DNA from: Omphiscola glabra
Lineage: Eukaryota > Mollusca > Gastropoda > Lymnaeidae
Assembly: GCA_964017045.1 (NCBI GenBank)
Contig: OZ024808.1
Span: 2,319,666-2,383,665 of the forward strand
DNA: 64,000 nt
Direction of reading: 5' to 3'
The position numbers and the translations under genes are program-made. The notes below the pieces were generated by a model, which was not told where the DNA came from, ran no database searches, and saw only the letters and a program-made list of their open reading frames with translations. Below are positions 1-12,922 of the stretch, in pieces (position 1 is the first letter of the stretch; every line of letters begins with the position of its first letter).

Positions 1-2083
1 CTGTGTACGTGTTCAGAGGACATGGCAAAGCCGTGTCATATGTGAAATTTCTCAATGGAACGGATATGGTTTCTGCGTAAGAAAATAAAAATTTTTTAAT
101 TGGTTATGTATTTTTCATAATATTGTGAATTGAACGGAATTAGATCCCCCAAGCCGTCAAGGACCTCACTCCATGTTGTTTTGTCTGTAGCCCCTATCTC
201 ATTACTTCTACATGCCACTTCAGTCACTTTTGTAAACTTTTCTGAGATTCTGCTATTACTTGTGATGATCTATCTCACCTGTTACTTATCTCCCAATAGG
301 TCAACTGAGTTGCCTAACCTTGTATTCATCCTAATCATGTAAACAGAGTGATCTTACTTTGCATTTATCTCCCATTTGTATTAACTGAGTTCCCTTACCT
401 TGTACTTATTGTTACCAACCGGTTCTACCCAAAGGTTCAATGGCTACGTTTTGTCTAGGGGTTAATTATATTAACTTTACAAACCATTGGTTATTAGAAT
501 ACAGTATCTTTATTAACATAACTAAATCGTCAATGGCTATTACTCATCACAACACTATTCAATAATAATACATCATTTCCTCTTCCCACAATATATGTCA
601 CAAAATACTAAGCATAATAAATAAAGCAACACATATACTCTCTGTACAACACGCAATCACAATATACATTGAAGTCCTTAACACTTATCTCCCATGCAGG
701 TCAACTGACAGCCAGCTGAAGTTGTGGAGTCTGGGCCGGCACAATGCCATTTCTACATTTAAAGGACACATCAATGAAAAGAACTTTGTTGGACTTGCCA
801 CTGATGGGGACTACATTGCTTGCGGTCAGTCTCTTTGATCTGCATCATTGTCTCCTTTATTTCTTCAGATAAATCTTCATTTTCAACACCAGCTGTGTTA
901 TTTTCTATACTGATTAAGTCAAATATTTTAAACTATTTATATTTCTTTCTCAGCATCATGTTTTTTAATAATATTTAGAGCTTTAGTTAAATTTGAAGAC
1001 AATATCTAGTGAAAGTAACTATAAATGAAAAATAAACAGTCTCTGATAAATTTTATTTTGTTTATCTTTGGAGAAAGTAAAAGTCACCTAGCAGTTTTAA
1101 CACAGCATTAACCAAAATTTTTCTATCTTCCATACATGAGCAGGAAGTGAGAACAACTCGCTGTATCTTTATTACAAGGGACTTTCACGTCAGATTTTAA
1201 CTTACAAATTTGAACCAGCAAGGAGATTGATTGTAAGTTTGACCATGAAATCAGTTATAGTAAATTCCCTTCTAAAACTTCTTGATAAATCAACTTATAT
1301 AAATTAATTAATTTATTACAATAGTTTCTTTTTGGCATCGATCTTTAAGGAAGAAATGATTTTTAAACTAAAAATTATTTTTTTAACTATGTTACACTAA
1401 AGCTATTTTTATCATTAACTCATGTGTTAACTTAGAGATAGCAAGCAGTAATCAACAAGCAGGGGAGGCAACTAATAACAAGTTTACTTTTTTTGTTAAA
1501 GGAGAAGCCCGGAAAAGATGATGACTCTACAGAATTTGTGAGTGCCGTCACTTGGAAAGCGGTGAGCTACAATCCAATCATTTTTTGTTAAAATAATTTT
1601 GATTCATTTTGTATCATTGAATTTATTTGATTGGTTCTTTTCAATGGGTTTTTTTTTAATTTTTATTCCAGGACTCTAACATTTTAGTAGCTGCAAACAG
1701 CCAAGGTCTTGTCAAGGTAAGATTTATTGTACACTGTTCTGCTCCAACCTAACCATATAATTATTATAATAAGTGTTATCTTTAATGCTCTTTCAGTTTG
1801 TAGATTTAAGATTACACTCCATCTTGAGAGGTAATTTGTATTTTTTTATTCACTTCTAAGTATGTTCTAAGAAGTTAATTTCCCTCAATTTCAGGCAATA
1901 GATAAGTCCATTACAAAGCTCCTCTTTTAGAGTCTATTTAATTTTAATGAGCGAACTCCACATTTTGTTTCAGTTACTGGAGTTGGTTTGAAACGTTTTA
2001 AGCCCACCCCCCAGCTTTTCCCGTTACCAAATCGTCTTTCAAGTCCCTTGGATACAGACTCTCAATGGAGACGAACACACTAA
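1..2083 (+). CDS. COP1: COP1 E3 ubiquitin ligase, C-terminal WD40 exons (5' partial)
   Basis: C-terminal WD40 propeller of COP1 (RFWD2), the RING/coiled-coil/WD40 ubiquitin ligase adaptor that recruits substrates to CUL4-DDB1. Seen: exons 1-76 (enters in frame at base 3), 700-824, 1144-1232, 1502-1561, 1672-1716, 1797-1830 and 1974-2083 (TAA), with all phases compatible. The peptides [65 protein letters not shown] and ILVAANSQG follow human COP1 almost residue for residue. The RING and coiled coil lie left of the window. Odd: the family normally stops right after the last strand (IKVLELV). Here the equivalent strand VKFVDL runs into two more exons that add roughly 40 residues, rich in Pro, Leu and Arg. 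The gene is tail-to-tail with GTF2H4. Identity is certain; the two last exons are supported only by splice sites and an open frame. Confidence 0.94.
284..402 (+). repeat. Decayed copies of the COP1 exon-700 acceptor in the preceding intron
   Basis: At 284-314 a stretch (ACTTATCTCCCAATAGGTCA and onward) closely matches the real acceptor and exon start at 682-712 (ACTTATCTCCCATGCAGGTCA and onward). A more decayed copy lies about 79 bp further at 363-402. The first copy keeps an AG|GTCAACTGA decoy junction. Confidence 0.6.
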
Positions 2084-2382
2084 AAAGTAGATGTCTTTTG
2101 GTGTGGGATTGGCCAGTCCACTCAACTAAACTGCCTTACAAATCAACTGATCAATGAATTAACTGTGTATAAATCACCTGAACTGGTTGTGTGTTGTTGG
2201 GTCATGCCGTGTGAAACATTCACTTAAGAAACTCCAGTTTTGTACAAACTTTTTTTTGATGCTTTGATTTAAATGTGTGTAGGTGTAAATATGTACCAAG
2301 AGGGAAGGATTCTGGGTTGAGTCCCCTTCTAAGGTAAACCCCCCCCCCCCCTTTCCTGAAGTTTCTGGAATATATATATAAA

Positions 2383-2436
<54 letters not shown>

Positions 2437-4185
2437 TATATATTGATATATATATATATTACTTTTGGTAACCCCTGCTATCTTCGCCCCAACATCTGTG
2501 CATTCCCCATGTGGAATGAGTTTGTTAAATGCCTCTTGAATATTTATTTTAAGTAGTTTTTTTTCCAACTAAAAATAAGTTAAACATAGAATTTTGAAAA
2601 GGATTCTATAACGGTCAATCACTGACCATTCATAGTTTAAAATACTCCACTGCTGTTGGATTTTCATGGGTTTATATTATTTTTTAAAGACCCAACAATT
2701 TAACAACACTGAAATTTGTGTTAAATGTGGCAGATACTACAAAGTATATGGTTGGGCCAAGTAATTGTTGGATCAAATTTCTGGCTTTTAAGTAAGTTCT
2801 AAGGCTCGGAATTGTAGAAAAATGTAATTAATTTTCCATTCCTTGATTTAATAAATGAATTTATTACCAAAAAATATGTTATGCAAAAATGTGAATTTTG
2901 TCTCCAACTTTCAATCATCAATATTCAATGTAAAAAAAAAATTGATGAACACCATTTCTACTGCGTTCAAGGTGTTTGTTTGGAGATGATTTGAGGCTAT
3001 TCTGTAAAAGATGGGAGCAGCGTTGTTTCAATATTTCAAAATGAATTAGGACTATCATATCATTTACCAGCTGTAATTTTATCTCTGCACTTTTTTTACT
3101 TTAGTTGTCTAAATAACACATTTAATTTTTATTTAAGTAGTTATTAAGTCATGTTATGGTTAAAGAGGTCTATAATGTTATTGTATAATTATAAACATCT
3201 TTTCAAAACTAACCCAATGTGATGATGGGGCAAATAATGGAAGCAGTTTCATTATGGTAGTAAGGACAGGTCCCAGGCTGGGAAACTAAATTAAGAACTA
3301 TGACATTTATTTTCCCACCTCCCTAAAAGCCTTAGTAAGCTTGAGATGGTTCCATTATGCCATCTCATTGTTTTGTACCAAGACATTTGATTATATTCCA
3401 TACTCATTGTTTTTATCATGTATTTCTGTATTGCTATATCTGATACGCATCCAGTCCACCTATAATATACAACTAAAATACTTATCAAATTTTCTAAATA
3501 CTGACAACAAAAATTGTTGGTATTGATATTTTCAGGGAATTTTGTACAGTTTTTATTTGTAACATTTCTTTCCGTTTATCAAATGCCAATTTGTGAAAAT
3601 GTTTGAATGTGATGAACTGACTGAGATGTGTTTACTTGTATCATTTCAGATTTCAAAGAATATAATTTGCATCAAAGTTGTTCAGTATAATTTATTGAAG
3701 AAATTAAAGCCACAACTTATTTTGCTATACCGGTTTTACTCTTTATGTTTTTAAAAATGCTGAAAATTTATAAATTTTTGAGACGTTTTAACATTTTACA
3801 CAATATAAATTAAAAAGAATAATTAAAATAGTACTAAGCTTTTCACAAAATTAGAAGTTTATTTTTTTTTCAAATTCCAACAACAAAATTCAGAACAAGA
3901 AGTTGTTCTCCCAGCTTTCTCGCAGTTTAGATCAAAGGTCAGAGAGGCTGTTTCATCCTTTCACTGTTACGGCTTTGAAACCACAGTACGGCAGAGTAGT
4001 AGTTGGTCCCTCTTAGTCTCATTTCAGACACATAACTTGTGCACATAGGCTAGGAAGCACAGTGGCAACTACCATGCCAATCAGAATGTGTTGTGTCAAC
4101 GATAATGTACGTCTGGGAACTTGGCAGTCAGCTTTACTCTCAGATGCAGGAAATTACTACTGTCAGTGTTTTTTTTTAAAGGAGA
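2084..4185. other. Convergent 3' intergenic region between COP1 and GTF2H4
   Basis: No coding exon recognised. It begins with the COP1 3'UTR (a candidate AATAAA lies at 2850-2855), contains a poly-C run at 2341-2351 and a TA/GA microsatellite at 2370-2460, and ends in GTF2H4 3'UTR-like sequence. Short open frames here have no coding character. Confidence 0.7.
2370..2460. repeat. (TA)n/(GA)n microsatellite
   Basis: Near-perfect alternating TA with an internal GAGAGAGAGAGA tract, just after a poly-C run. It lies in the 3' flank of COP1. Confidence 0.9.
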
Positions 4186-7100
4186 TCAAGAGGAAGATGA
4201 TTTTTGGCGTTTCCAGAATTTTTTGACATCATCATGACCTGATTTAGTTACTATTAGCACTCTTTTCTCTGGCATTTCCCAGACTAATACACCAATATCC
4301 TGTGGAATACATTACCAGACTTAACAAGGCATCTTCCAGGAAGACAAATTAGCATAACTGGAATATATTTTTAAATTTACAGACTTAAGATGAGGTATCT
4401 TACTGGAAGATATAATTTAAAATTAAAGATATTTTAAATTTACAGCTTTAATATGAGATATCTAACTGGAAGATATAATTTAAATGGAAAACTTAGACTT
4501 AGAGGTATCATACTTAAAGATATTTTTAATTTGCAGACTTTATATAAGGTATCTTAATGGAAGATATAATTTAATTAGCAGACTTCATAAATCAAATGAA
4601 TGCATAAACAATAAAAATGTTTTTCCATCGCATGGTGGCAAAGAGCTTTTTAACACAATTAATGTGAGCCAAATAAAATAATAGTGTGAAAACATTGATA
4701 CAAAAAATAACAGTGAACAAGTTGATACAAAAAAATAACAGTGAACAAGTTGATACAAAAAAATAACAGTGAACAAGTTGATACAAAAAAATAACAGTGA
4801 ACAAGTTGATATCAAAAATAACAGTGAACAAGTTGATACAAAAAATAACAGTGAACAAGTTGATACAAAAAATAACTGAACAAGTTGATACAGAAAAAAA
4901 TGAACAGTGAACAAGTTGATACAAAATAAAAACGGAACAAGTTGATACAAAAAAATAACAGGGAACAAGTTGATACAGAAAAAAATTAACAGGGAAAATG
5001 TTGATACAAAAACATAACAGTGAATAAGTTGATATAAAAAAATAAAAGTGAATAAGTTGATACAAAAAATAACACAGTGAACACGCTGACACAAATTAAC
5101 ACTACATTGACACAAATTAACACAACATTGACACAAATTAACAAAACGTTGACACAAAATAACACTACATTGACACAACATTGACACAAATTAACACAAC
5201 ATTGACACAAATTGACACAACATTGATACAAATTAACATTTTGTCATTCACCTTTGCATAATTTCTGAGCAACTCAAAGTCAGCCTGTGACAAGAACTGG
5301 TTGTACATGACTCCATCATTGAATTTGAACCTGTCTCTCTCAAGTTCCCACAGTTTCACTTGGTCTCTGATTGTTGGAGGGACAACGGGGCTCTGGGTAC
5401 ACAGGGCATAAATAATAATAGATACAATTGTGTATGTAAATACAACTGTGCTTATAAACCATAAATACACCTATGCTTAGCCTAAAATTGGGAACAAATG
5501 TGGACTTTTTTTAAAACCAATACACAGTTAATCAGAAAATAATATTGTTTGTCCTTTTTTCCCCATGCAAAAATTAGTATCTTTTCATAGATCAATGAGA
5601 AGAATATTAGCTTTTTAATGGGTGATACTACAGTAGAAATAATTGTATGTCAACAAGCATAAATCTAGCTTAGATTGCCTTATCTTCATGTACACCCCAT
5701 TTTTTAAAACTACTTTTAAACCAATGGCAAAAGAAAGTGTACAATTAAATAAATAAGTTCCTTTGATTAAAACTGTGCACAAACAAAGGTTGTTCCTCAA
5801 ATGACCTACTTCTAAAGTTTAAGTTCATTTCTTCTACCTTTTTTAACATTTCAGGATGTGCATGGCTCTGGAGGAAATGGAGAATCTGTAAATAAATTTC
5901 AATGTAAGGGTAAAAGTTTTTTTCAGTTGTTTTTTTGTATTGTGGGTTTGGAAGAATAAAATTGAGATATTAAATCATGTATGCATCATGGTAAAATATC
6001 CCTCAATTTCCTTTATTATATCAATTGCACCAACTCATTTGAACATGTCTGTAAATCATCTTAATTTATTTTACATTTTCTTCTTCAGAGATCTATAAAC
6101 TGACCTGATCAGCAGTTATGCCCCTTGCCAAGGCTTCTCTCACACTGGACCTCGACAGATTGGCTGCCACCATGTTAGGAAACCTGACCCGAATTACAAG
6201 CAAATTGAATTGTAATTTTTGTCTTTTAAGCTACGAAATTTGATAATTGTATATTGGATTTCCCCGATTGTGTAATTTGATAGTTCATGCATTTCCACTC
6301 TAAAAAATGACTGATTTTTTTAAAAAGATAAACAGTTCAACATCAAATTTTATTCACCTGAGGCTAATATCTGGACTGGGTAATTATCCAAACTACAACC
6401 ACTGAAATATCCAAACTACAACCACTGAAATATCCACTGAAGTTTTTTGAAAAACTGTAAGTCTCTTTCTTCTAAACATTTTATTAAATGTTTACAATTA
6501 TTATAGCTAATCAACAGTTTTTGTGAGAACATTTTTAAATACATAGATTAGTGTACACTAATTTAAATGCAGGTCTCATTACACAGGTATGTTTTATGCA
6601 TTTCCCTAATTTGATCAACTTATTTAAATAAGCAAACTGACATAATAGTAGTTGGAATAATAATCTTATACTGCATCATTAAAAGAGAAATGGGCTTTGA
6701 GGGATAATCCTTTCAAACTTTCATTAAAACAAATGATGGACCTCTAGAGATAATCCTTTCAAACTGTCATTAAAACAAATGATGGACCTCTAGAGATAAT
6801 CCTTTCAAACTGTCATTAAAACAAATGATGGACCTCTAGAGATAATCCTTTCAAACTGTCATTAAAACAAATGATGGACCTCTAGAGATAATCCTTTCAA
6901 ACTGTCATTAAAACAAATGATGGACCTCTAGAGATAATCCTTTCAAACTGTCATTAAAACAAATGATGGACCTCTAGAGATAATCCTTTCAAACTGTCAT
7001 TAAAACAAATGATGGACCTCTAGAGATAATCATTTCGAACTATCATTAAAACAAATGATAGATCTCTAGAGATCATCAATTTATACTAGGAGTCCATAAA

Positions 7101-10100
7101 ACATAGAACTGACCTGTACAACATTTCACAGAACAAAGCAAGCAGGGCCACTTGTAAGGGGGAATCTGTGTATGCATAGACTCTGTAGTTGGTCTCCACA
7201 ACAATGAAGCCAGGTCTGTGCGTGTCAATGTTACTTTTAGAGAGTCCCGACACAATGTTAACAGCAAGTCTTGTTGGGTAGTAGCGATGAGATTTACGCT
7301 GCATAATAACAAATGTCAGTTTGAAGAACTCAACTCAAAGAAAGATGTTAATCGTTTTTCATTATTCAAGAAACTTGATTTTAGGACAGATTTCACTATC
7401 AATTCAAGAAAAAAGGTGGAAAATTACTTTCTGTCAAAATTGTGTATTCAACATTTTAACATTAATTTAAATAAAAAAATAAAAAAAAGAAATATTACTG
7501 TTTTTTAAGACATTTGTCTGTAACAATTAAAATATATCTTGGTGAATTCAATTTTGAACTATGAAAATAAAGGTTATAAAATACTTTAAATTCCTTAAAC
7601 TGTTTTATTTTCTTGTACTAACTTTTCTTTGGTAGACAAGGCCAAACTCTCGCAAGTGTTGCAGAAAACGCAGCTGGTTTTCGCTCATCCCTTCTGTACA
7701 GTAGTCCTAAAAGTTCACAACAGAATAAATTAAGTCTATAGATGACTTGAGTTTAAAAGTTTTCTTCATTTATTACAAGTTACATTTTAATAATTTAAAG
7801 GGAGATTTAATTTCCTTCTTTGAAAATATTTGTAAAAGTTTGCTCATTTAATTTTATGAGTTTTTATAATTTAGTGTACCCTTAATAATAAAGTTACAAA
7901 ACAAACGGCTGTCATTTTCAACTATGAAGAAGGGTATTTGTAAGTAAAGACATGTTGTCGTAAATCTATATATCACATTTTGGTAAAGTAATGCTTGCTG
8001 AAAGAAACCCTTAAAATGCCATCAATTTTATCCTTACCTTTCCTAGTGTTGAAAAGCTCAATTGGAAGAGGAAAGCCAGACACTCCACCAAGTCCATGCC
8101 CCTAGACTGAAAGAGAGAGAAGAATTTAAGTTAATACAGCATGTATCATTGAATTTTCTTCCACAATATATTGACAAGAGAAGAGTTCCTGTGTTTTGAA
8201 CCTATGGTCGGACTAATGCTGCTTTTAGGGATTATTGTTCAAAGTAAATCTGATTAACTAAACACTTCTGGAACCTCACCACTGATTAACTAAACACTTC
8301 TGGGACCTCACCAGCCAATAACCAAATCTGATTAACTAAACACTTCTGGGACCTCACCAGCCAATAACCAAATCTGATTAACTAAACACTTCTGGGACCT
8401 CACCAGCCAATAACCAGATCTGATTAACTAAACTCTTCTGGGACCTAAACAGTAGAATAATAGTTCTGCCAAAGAAACAATAGGTTGAACAAAGATTACT
8501 TAGAAATGTATTCAAGTTTACAATTTCTAACAACCACCACAGCCTTTCAATAAAAATTTAATGATTTGTTTAAATTGTCTATTTGGTTAAAGTGTGGTAA
8601 AGTTGTGAATACAAACAAACAAAAGCTACACACCTGCACAGTGTCAAGATATTGTAGAAGAAAAAACCAAACTTGAGAAGATGTGTCCATCAATAAAAAC
8701 TGAAACCCTTCAGCTGTGATGGAAGGCTCGCCATCATCACTAAATGATACAAGAGTATCAGACTTAAATCACGAAGCAAAACAATCCAAATTTTTTAAAA
8801 ATCATCTCAGGGTGAATAGATTAATAATTCTTATTTTACACATTTTATTACAGTTATGCATCATATGAATAAAGAAGCTACAATAACATAAGCCAGATCC
8901 TACCCACAAGATTATTCTTTCAAAAATTTTAATTTTTAATGCATGAATGTAGGCTTCAGTAACCTGATGACATTCAACTCAAATAAAAAAAACTCAAAGA
9001 TGATTGCCAATCCTTGATCTCAATGATACATCAAAATAGCTGATATCTTTATATCTGTAATTTCTTTACAAGCAAAGTTGCTGACATCCGCGCTGAACTA
9101 TTGTCTTGACATATCCCCCCTAGATTTGCCTCCTTTTTCTTGTGTTAGCTCACATTTCGAAATTTTTAAACCGGTTTCAGAACAAGAGGTCAAAAGTACT
9201 ATTCTGAAGTCTACGCCTACATCATGTTCTTTGGACCCCATCCCCACCCCCCTGTTGGTTGAGTCGTTAGATCATGCTCCCAACAATAACCCACATAGTC
9301 AATGAAAGCTTGTCGTCTGGCACTGTTCCCTCTATGTGTAAGTCAGCTGTCATCAAACCATTGCTTAAGAAGCCTGGTCTGGATGAAAACAATTTAAAAA
9401 ACTATAGACCAGTATCTAACTTATCATTTTTATCTAAAGTCATTGAAAATATAGTTCTAAAACAACTTTTTGCTTATTTAAACGACAACTCTCTTCTCAG
9501 TCCTAATCAATCACCCTATAGACCTGTCCATAGCACTGAGACAGCTCTCTTGAGAGTAACCAATGACCTCTTGCTCGCATTGGACAGCGGTGATGAAACC
9601 CTTTACAAAACCCTTGAAAATTACTTTGGCATTTCTGGTTCAGTTTTGGCTCGGTTTAGGTCCTACCTCTCCAATAGAACGCTGTCGATGGCTGTCTCTC
9701 CGGCAGTGCTGACTTGGTGTATGGAGTGCCACAGGGGTCCGTTTTAGGCCCGGTTCTATTTACAATGTATACCAGGCCACTGCTCCTTTTGCTAGAGAGG
9801 CATGCTGTGGAGAGCCAGTCATTCGCAGATGACACGCAGCTATAAATTCATACACATCCCTCTCTTGTCAATTCCGCTGTCCGGACTTTGCAGGAGAGCA
9901 TTGCTGATGTCAAGTCATGGATGACACTCAGCAAGTTGAAACTTAACGATGACAAAACGGATGCACTTCTTATTCACAATTGCAAATCATCCTCTAAATC
10001 AGCTCTCCCCACATCATTTCAAGTAGGTAACTCAGACATACAGTTTAGTTTACCACTAGGAATCTTGGTTATTTTCTGTCTCACAACTTGTCTCTTGATA

Positions 10101-12922
10101 ATCATATATCCCACATTTGTCGCTCTGCATACACGGCCATCCATCAGATCAGCTCAATCCGCCACTACCTCACAGCTAGTGCAACAAAAACCCTAGTCTA
10201 TGTTCTTGTTCTCTCTCGTCTTGACTATTCCAACTCTCTTCTGTCAGGTTCACCAAAACACTTCTTAGAAAAACTACAAAAGGTTCAAAACTCAGCTGCT
10301 AGGCTAGTTTTAAAGGCAAAAAACGTGATCACCTCACACCACTACTTCATTCACTTCATCGGCTACCTGTACAAGCACGGATTGACTATAAACTCTCTGT
10401 TCTCTGCCACAACTTTTTCTCGAATTCCTGCCCTTCCTATCTAATCGAACTTCTCTCTGTCTATTTACCCCTTCGACAGCTTCGCTCTTCCACAGACGGG
10501 CATAGTGTTTCTGTCCCCAAGACTCGCACAAAAACATACGGTGAAAGATCTTTCTCTTACTGTGCCCCCAAACAATGGAATTCTCTTCCACTACACATCC
10601 GCAATATATCAACTATCACAGCCTTCAAAACTGCACTCAAAACACATCTCTTTAAACTCTACTACCCCGACTGATTCCCCACATCTGACCGATAAACGCT
10701 GCTGCTGGCCGCCGTCCATGGCTTGTCATGTAAAAGTTCTGGTGTGGATGAGGTGAATATGCATTAGATTTTGTTTTGTCTCTATACATCTGTTCTTTAT
10801 TATATATATGTATTTTATGTTAATATCACCATTATGTCTCTTTTTTAATATTTTTATGTACAGCGCTGTGAGCCTAGCCCTAGGCTGGGGTACCACGCTA
10901 TATAAGACAACAAATAATAATAATAATAATAATATAAGTAACAATATAACAGATGGATATAAAGAACAGGATCTACAGAACGACTTACACCCTCATGAGT
11001 CCACTGTGCAACAGTACATCAGTTATGTCTTTATTGACTCCATCTGTTCCTTCATTGGAGCCAACCATGAAGTGAAGTACACACTGCAATGACCATCAAT
11101 AAAATTGATATCCTCAATACAACAAAACAAAATATTTGTGAATACCGATTATGTGAAGTTGTCTCAATAAAAGAAGTGATTGTGGTATGTGCATAGACAC
11201 TAGAGCCAGCAAATAAATTAATAATGCAGGTCCCAAATATTTCATCCAAATTTTGGGGGTTTTATCAGACTTCCTTCAGACTTTGTCTTATTGACTTTTG
11301 TTAACAAACAGAGATGGTTAGTCACCTACCTCCCACCTTTCTAAGGCATACTTGTCTAGAAAAAGGATGTCTTTAGCATATTTATCTGGAGTCAGGTCTT
11401 TACTACCAATCCAAGAGCTTCCACTGAAATTAAAACAGACTAATAATTTACAAAATATTAAGGCACAGGCTATGATTAAAACACACTTTTTCTATACCTA
11501 AAGCCTGCCAATAAAACATTATTTCTGTATCTAAAGCCTGCTAATAACACACTATTTCTGTAACTAAAGCTTGCTAATAACCCAACAAGTATTGGGATGG
11601 AAACAAGCACATTTTTGAGATGTTGAATGTGCCGATGTCAACTCGGTTATATTATTTTTATTGAAAAGAAGTTAAGATTTAAGCTATAGCAAAATACGAG
11701 TTAAACTTGTTTACCACTACCATCACATGACACAATGGATAAGACTCTCTGTCATTGATGTGTTCAAACTTTTATATCAAAGTAAATAAACATAAACAAT
11801 CTTATTTGAGTGGCTCAGAAAATAATTATATCAAAGTAAATAAACATAAACAATCTTATTTGAGTAGCTCAGAAAATAATTACCCTCCTAAAAGAGCTGT
11901 AACCAGGTTAGTCCTGAACACATGGTTCAACAGCCAGCCTGGCATACCACCAGGAAGAGGCTGTTCATACCAGACTCTCAACTCCACTAAAGCAGCTGCT
12001 GCTGCAAACTGCTCCCTGAAATATTAATTACCGGTATTTGAAATATTGGCACTTGTCGGTTTCATATATTTTGATGAGTTGTACTAACTGCCATTTTATA
12101 TTTCATAATTATAATTTTTTTTAAAAGCTTATCCTAACAAAACTTCCTAGCACCATAAACTACTTTTCTATTATTGTAACAGACATAGCATTATTTTTTC
12201 TTGTTTTCTTTTATCACTCATAAAGCTACAATATCTGGATGTCTTACTCGGGCGGTGCTGTGCTCCACTGCTGTACAACTGCCTGGGCTACGGCTTGCTC
12301 CACATATAGAATACGCATAACATAGTGACGAGATAACTCTGGGATATCTCTGAAATAAAAATTAATACATTATACATTGAAAAAATTGGTTCATTTTCTT
12401 TCTAAGTAATTAACTACTGTTTAAAAATTATTAATAGACCAAGAGGACAAAATTGTTATTGCTTTGTTGACTAGCTTTTCCCAAGTTTTTGTTTTAGATA
12501 GGTAAACACAAAATTATAATAAAATAAGGCTCTGCTATTTTATTTGTATTGTGAAATAAATTTACTGAAGACAAAGCTCAAATCGGCCTATGATTTGTAT
12601 GGATATGATGCAATAATATTAGCCCGGTGTAGTGCGAGGCGAGAGGTATAATATAAATTAAAGTTAAAATAATTTATTCAGAATACTTGTCAATTGTCAA
12701 TAGTGACAATTCAATTGTCAAAATATAGTCAATTTGAATAGTGACAATTTTGAAAACGGACTCAATTCATTAAATAAAGTTGTAAGAAAATTACCGAAAA
12801 ACTGCTAAGCAGGTAGCTGGGTGACAGTACAAACGATCTAGAACAGTAGGTGGCAAAGTCCGAAGATATGAATGTAAATCTTTACAAACAATTTTTTTCA
12901 TCGTGGAAGTATTGGAAGCCAT
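4186..12922 (-). CDS. GTF2H4: General transcription factor IIH subunit 4 (p52/Tfb2), complete, 13 exons
   Basis: p52 of the TFIIH core, which anchors and stimulates the XPB helicase/translocase in promoter opening and nucleotide excision repair (nucleus). Exons in transcript order: 12922-12795, 12349-12248, 12015-11884, 11423-11330, 11083-10989, 8739-8634, 8106-8038, 7706-7623, 7298-7114, 6183-6105, 5885-5838, 5392-5252, 4299-4186. All phases match; 1377 nt, 458 aa, against 462 in human. Landmarks: [16 protein letters not shown] near the N-terminus, [99 protein letters not shown], and the C-terminal DIGVLVWE...[11 protein letters not shown] tail that binds p8. The start is the ATG at 12922 reading [20 protein letters not shown]. 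Several introns carry minisatellites, and the 8740-10988 intron holds a decayed LINE in antisense. Confidence 0.97.
4687..5240. repeat. AT-rich minisatellite in the last GTF2H4 intron
   Basis: About 18 degenerate units of roughly 27 bp (core GAACAAGTTGATACAAAAAA) from 4687 to 5060. They are followed by units of about 20 bp (core TTGACACAAATTAACACAAC) that reach the donor of the exon ending at 5252. The minus-strand open frames across it are by-products of the repeat. Confidence 0.9.
6698..7075. repeat. 46-bp minisatellite in a GTF2H4 intron
   Basis: About 8 near-identical 46-bp units (core GAGATAATCCTTTCAAACTG then ATTAAAACAAATGATGGACC), just inside the donor of the exon 7114-7298. The last units at the 7030-7075 end have diverged most. 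Confidence 0.95.
8240..8445. repeat. 46-bp minisatellite, about 4 copies, in a GTF2H4 intron
   Basis: Repeated core TCTGATTAACTAAACACTTC followed by TGGGACCTCACCAGCCAATA. It lies between the exons 8038-8106 and 8634-8739. Confidence 0.9.
9060..10935 (+). mobile_element. Decayed non-LTR retrotransposon (L2/CR1-group LINE) 3' half
   Basis: Reverse-transcriptase remnants in three forward frames, broken by frameshifts and stops. In order: [13 protein letters not shown] and LDPIPTPLL at 9150-9260; [23 protein letters not shown] and HSTETALL at 9274-9560; the catalytic FADDTQL at about 9823-9843, followed at once by a stop; then [13 protein letters not shown] and [16 protein letters not shown] at about 10210-10320, and [23 protein letters not shown] sequence at 10537-10590. 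The 3' end is marked by AGCCTAGCCCTAGGCTGGGG at about 10870 and a tail of (AAT) repeats at 10912-10935. The [24 protein letters not shown] set is typical of the L2/CR1 group. It lies inside a GTF2H4 intron in antisense and is inactive. Confidence 0.9.

Noticed and set aside
4585..5187. 200-codon minus-strand frame
   Set aside because: It is a low-complexity translation of the repeat in the last GTF2H4 intron.
6698..7075. Possible CRISPR array (regular repeats)
   Set aside because: Units are head-to-tail with no unique spacers, and the sequence is an animal intron; the same holds for the other arrays.
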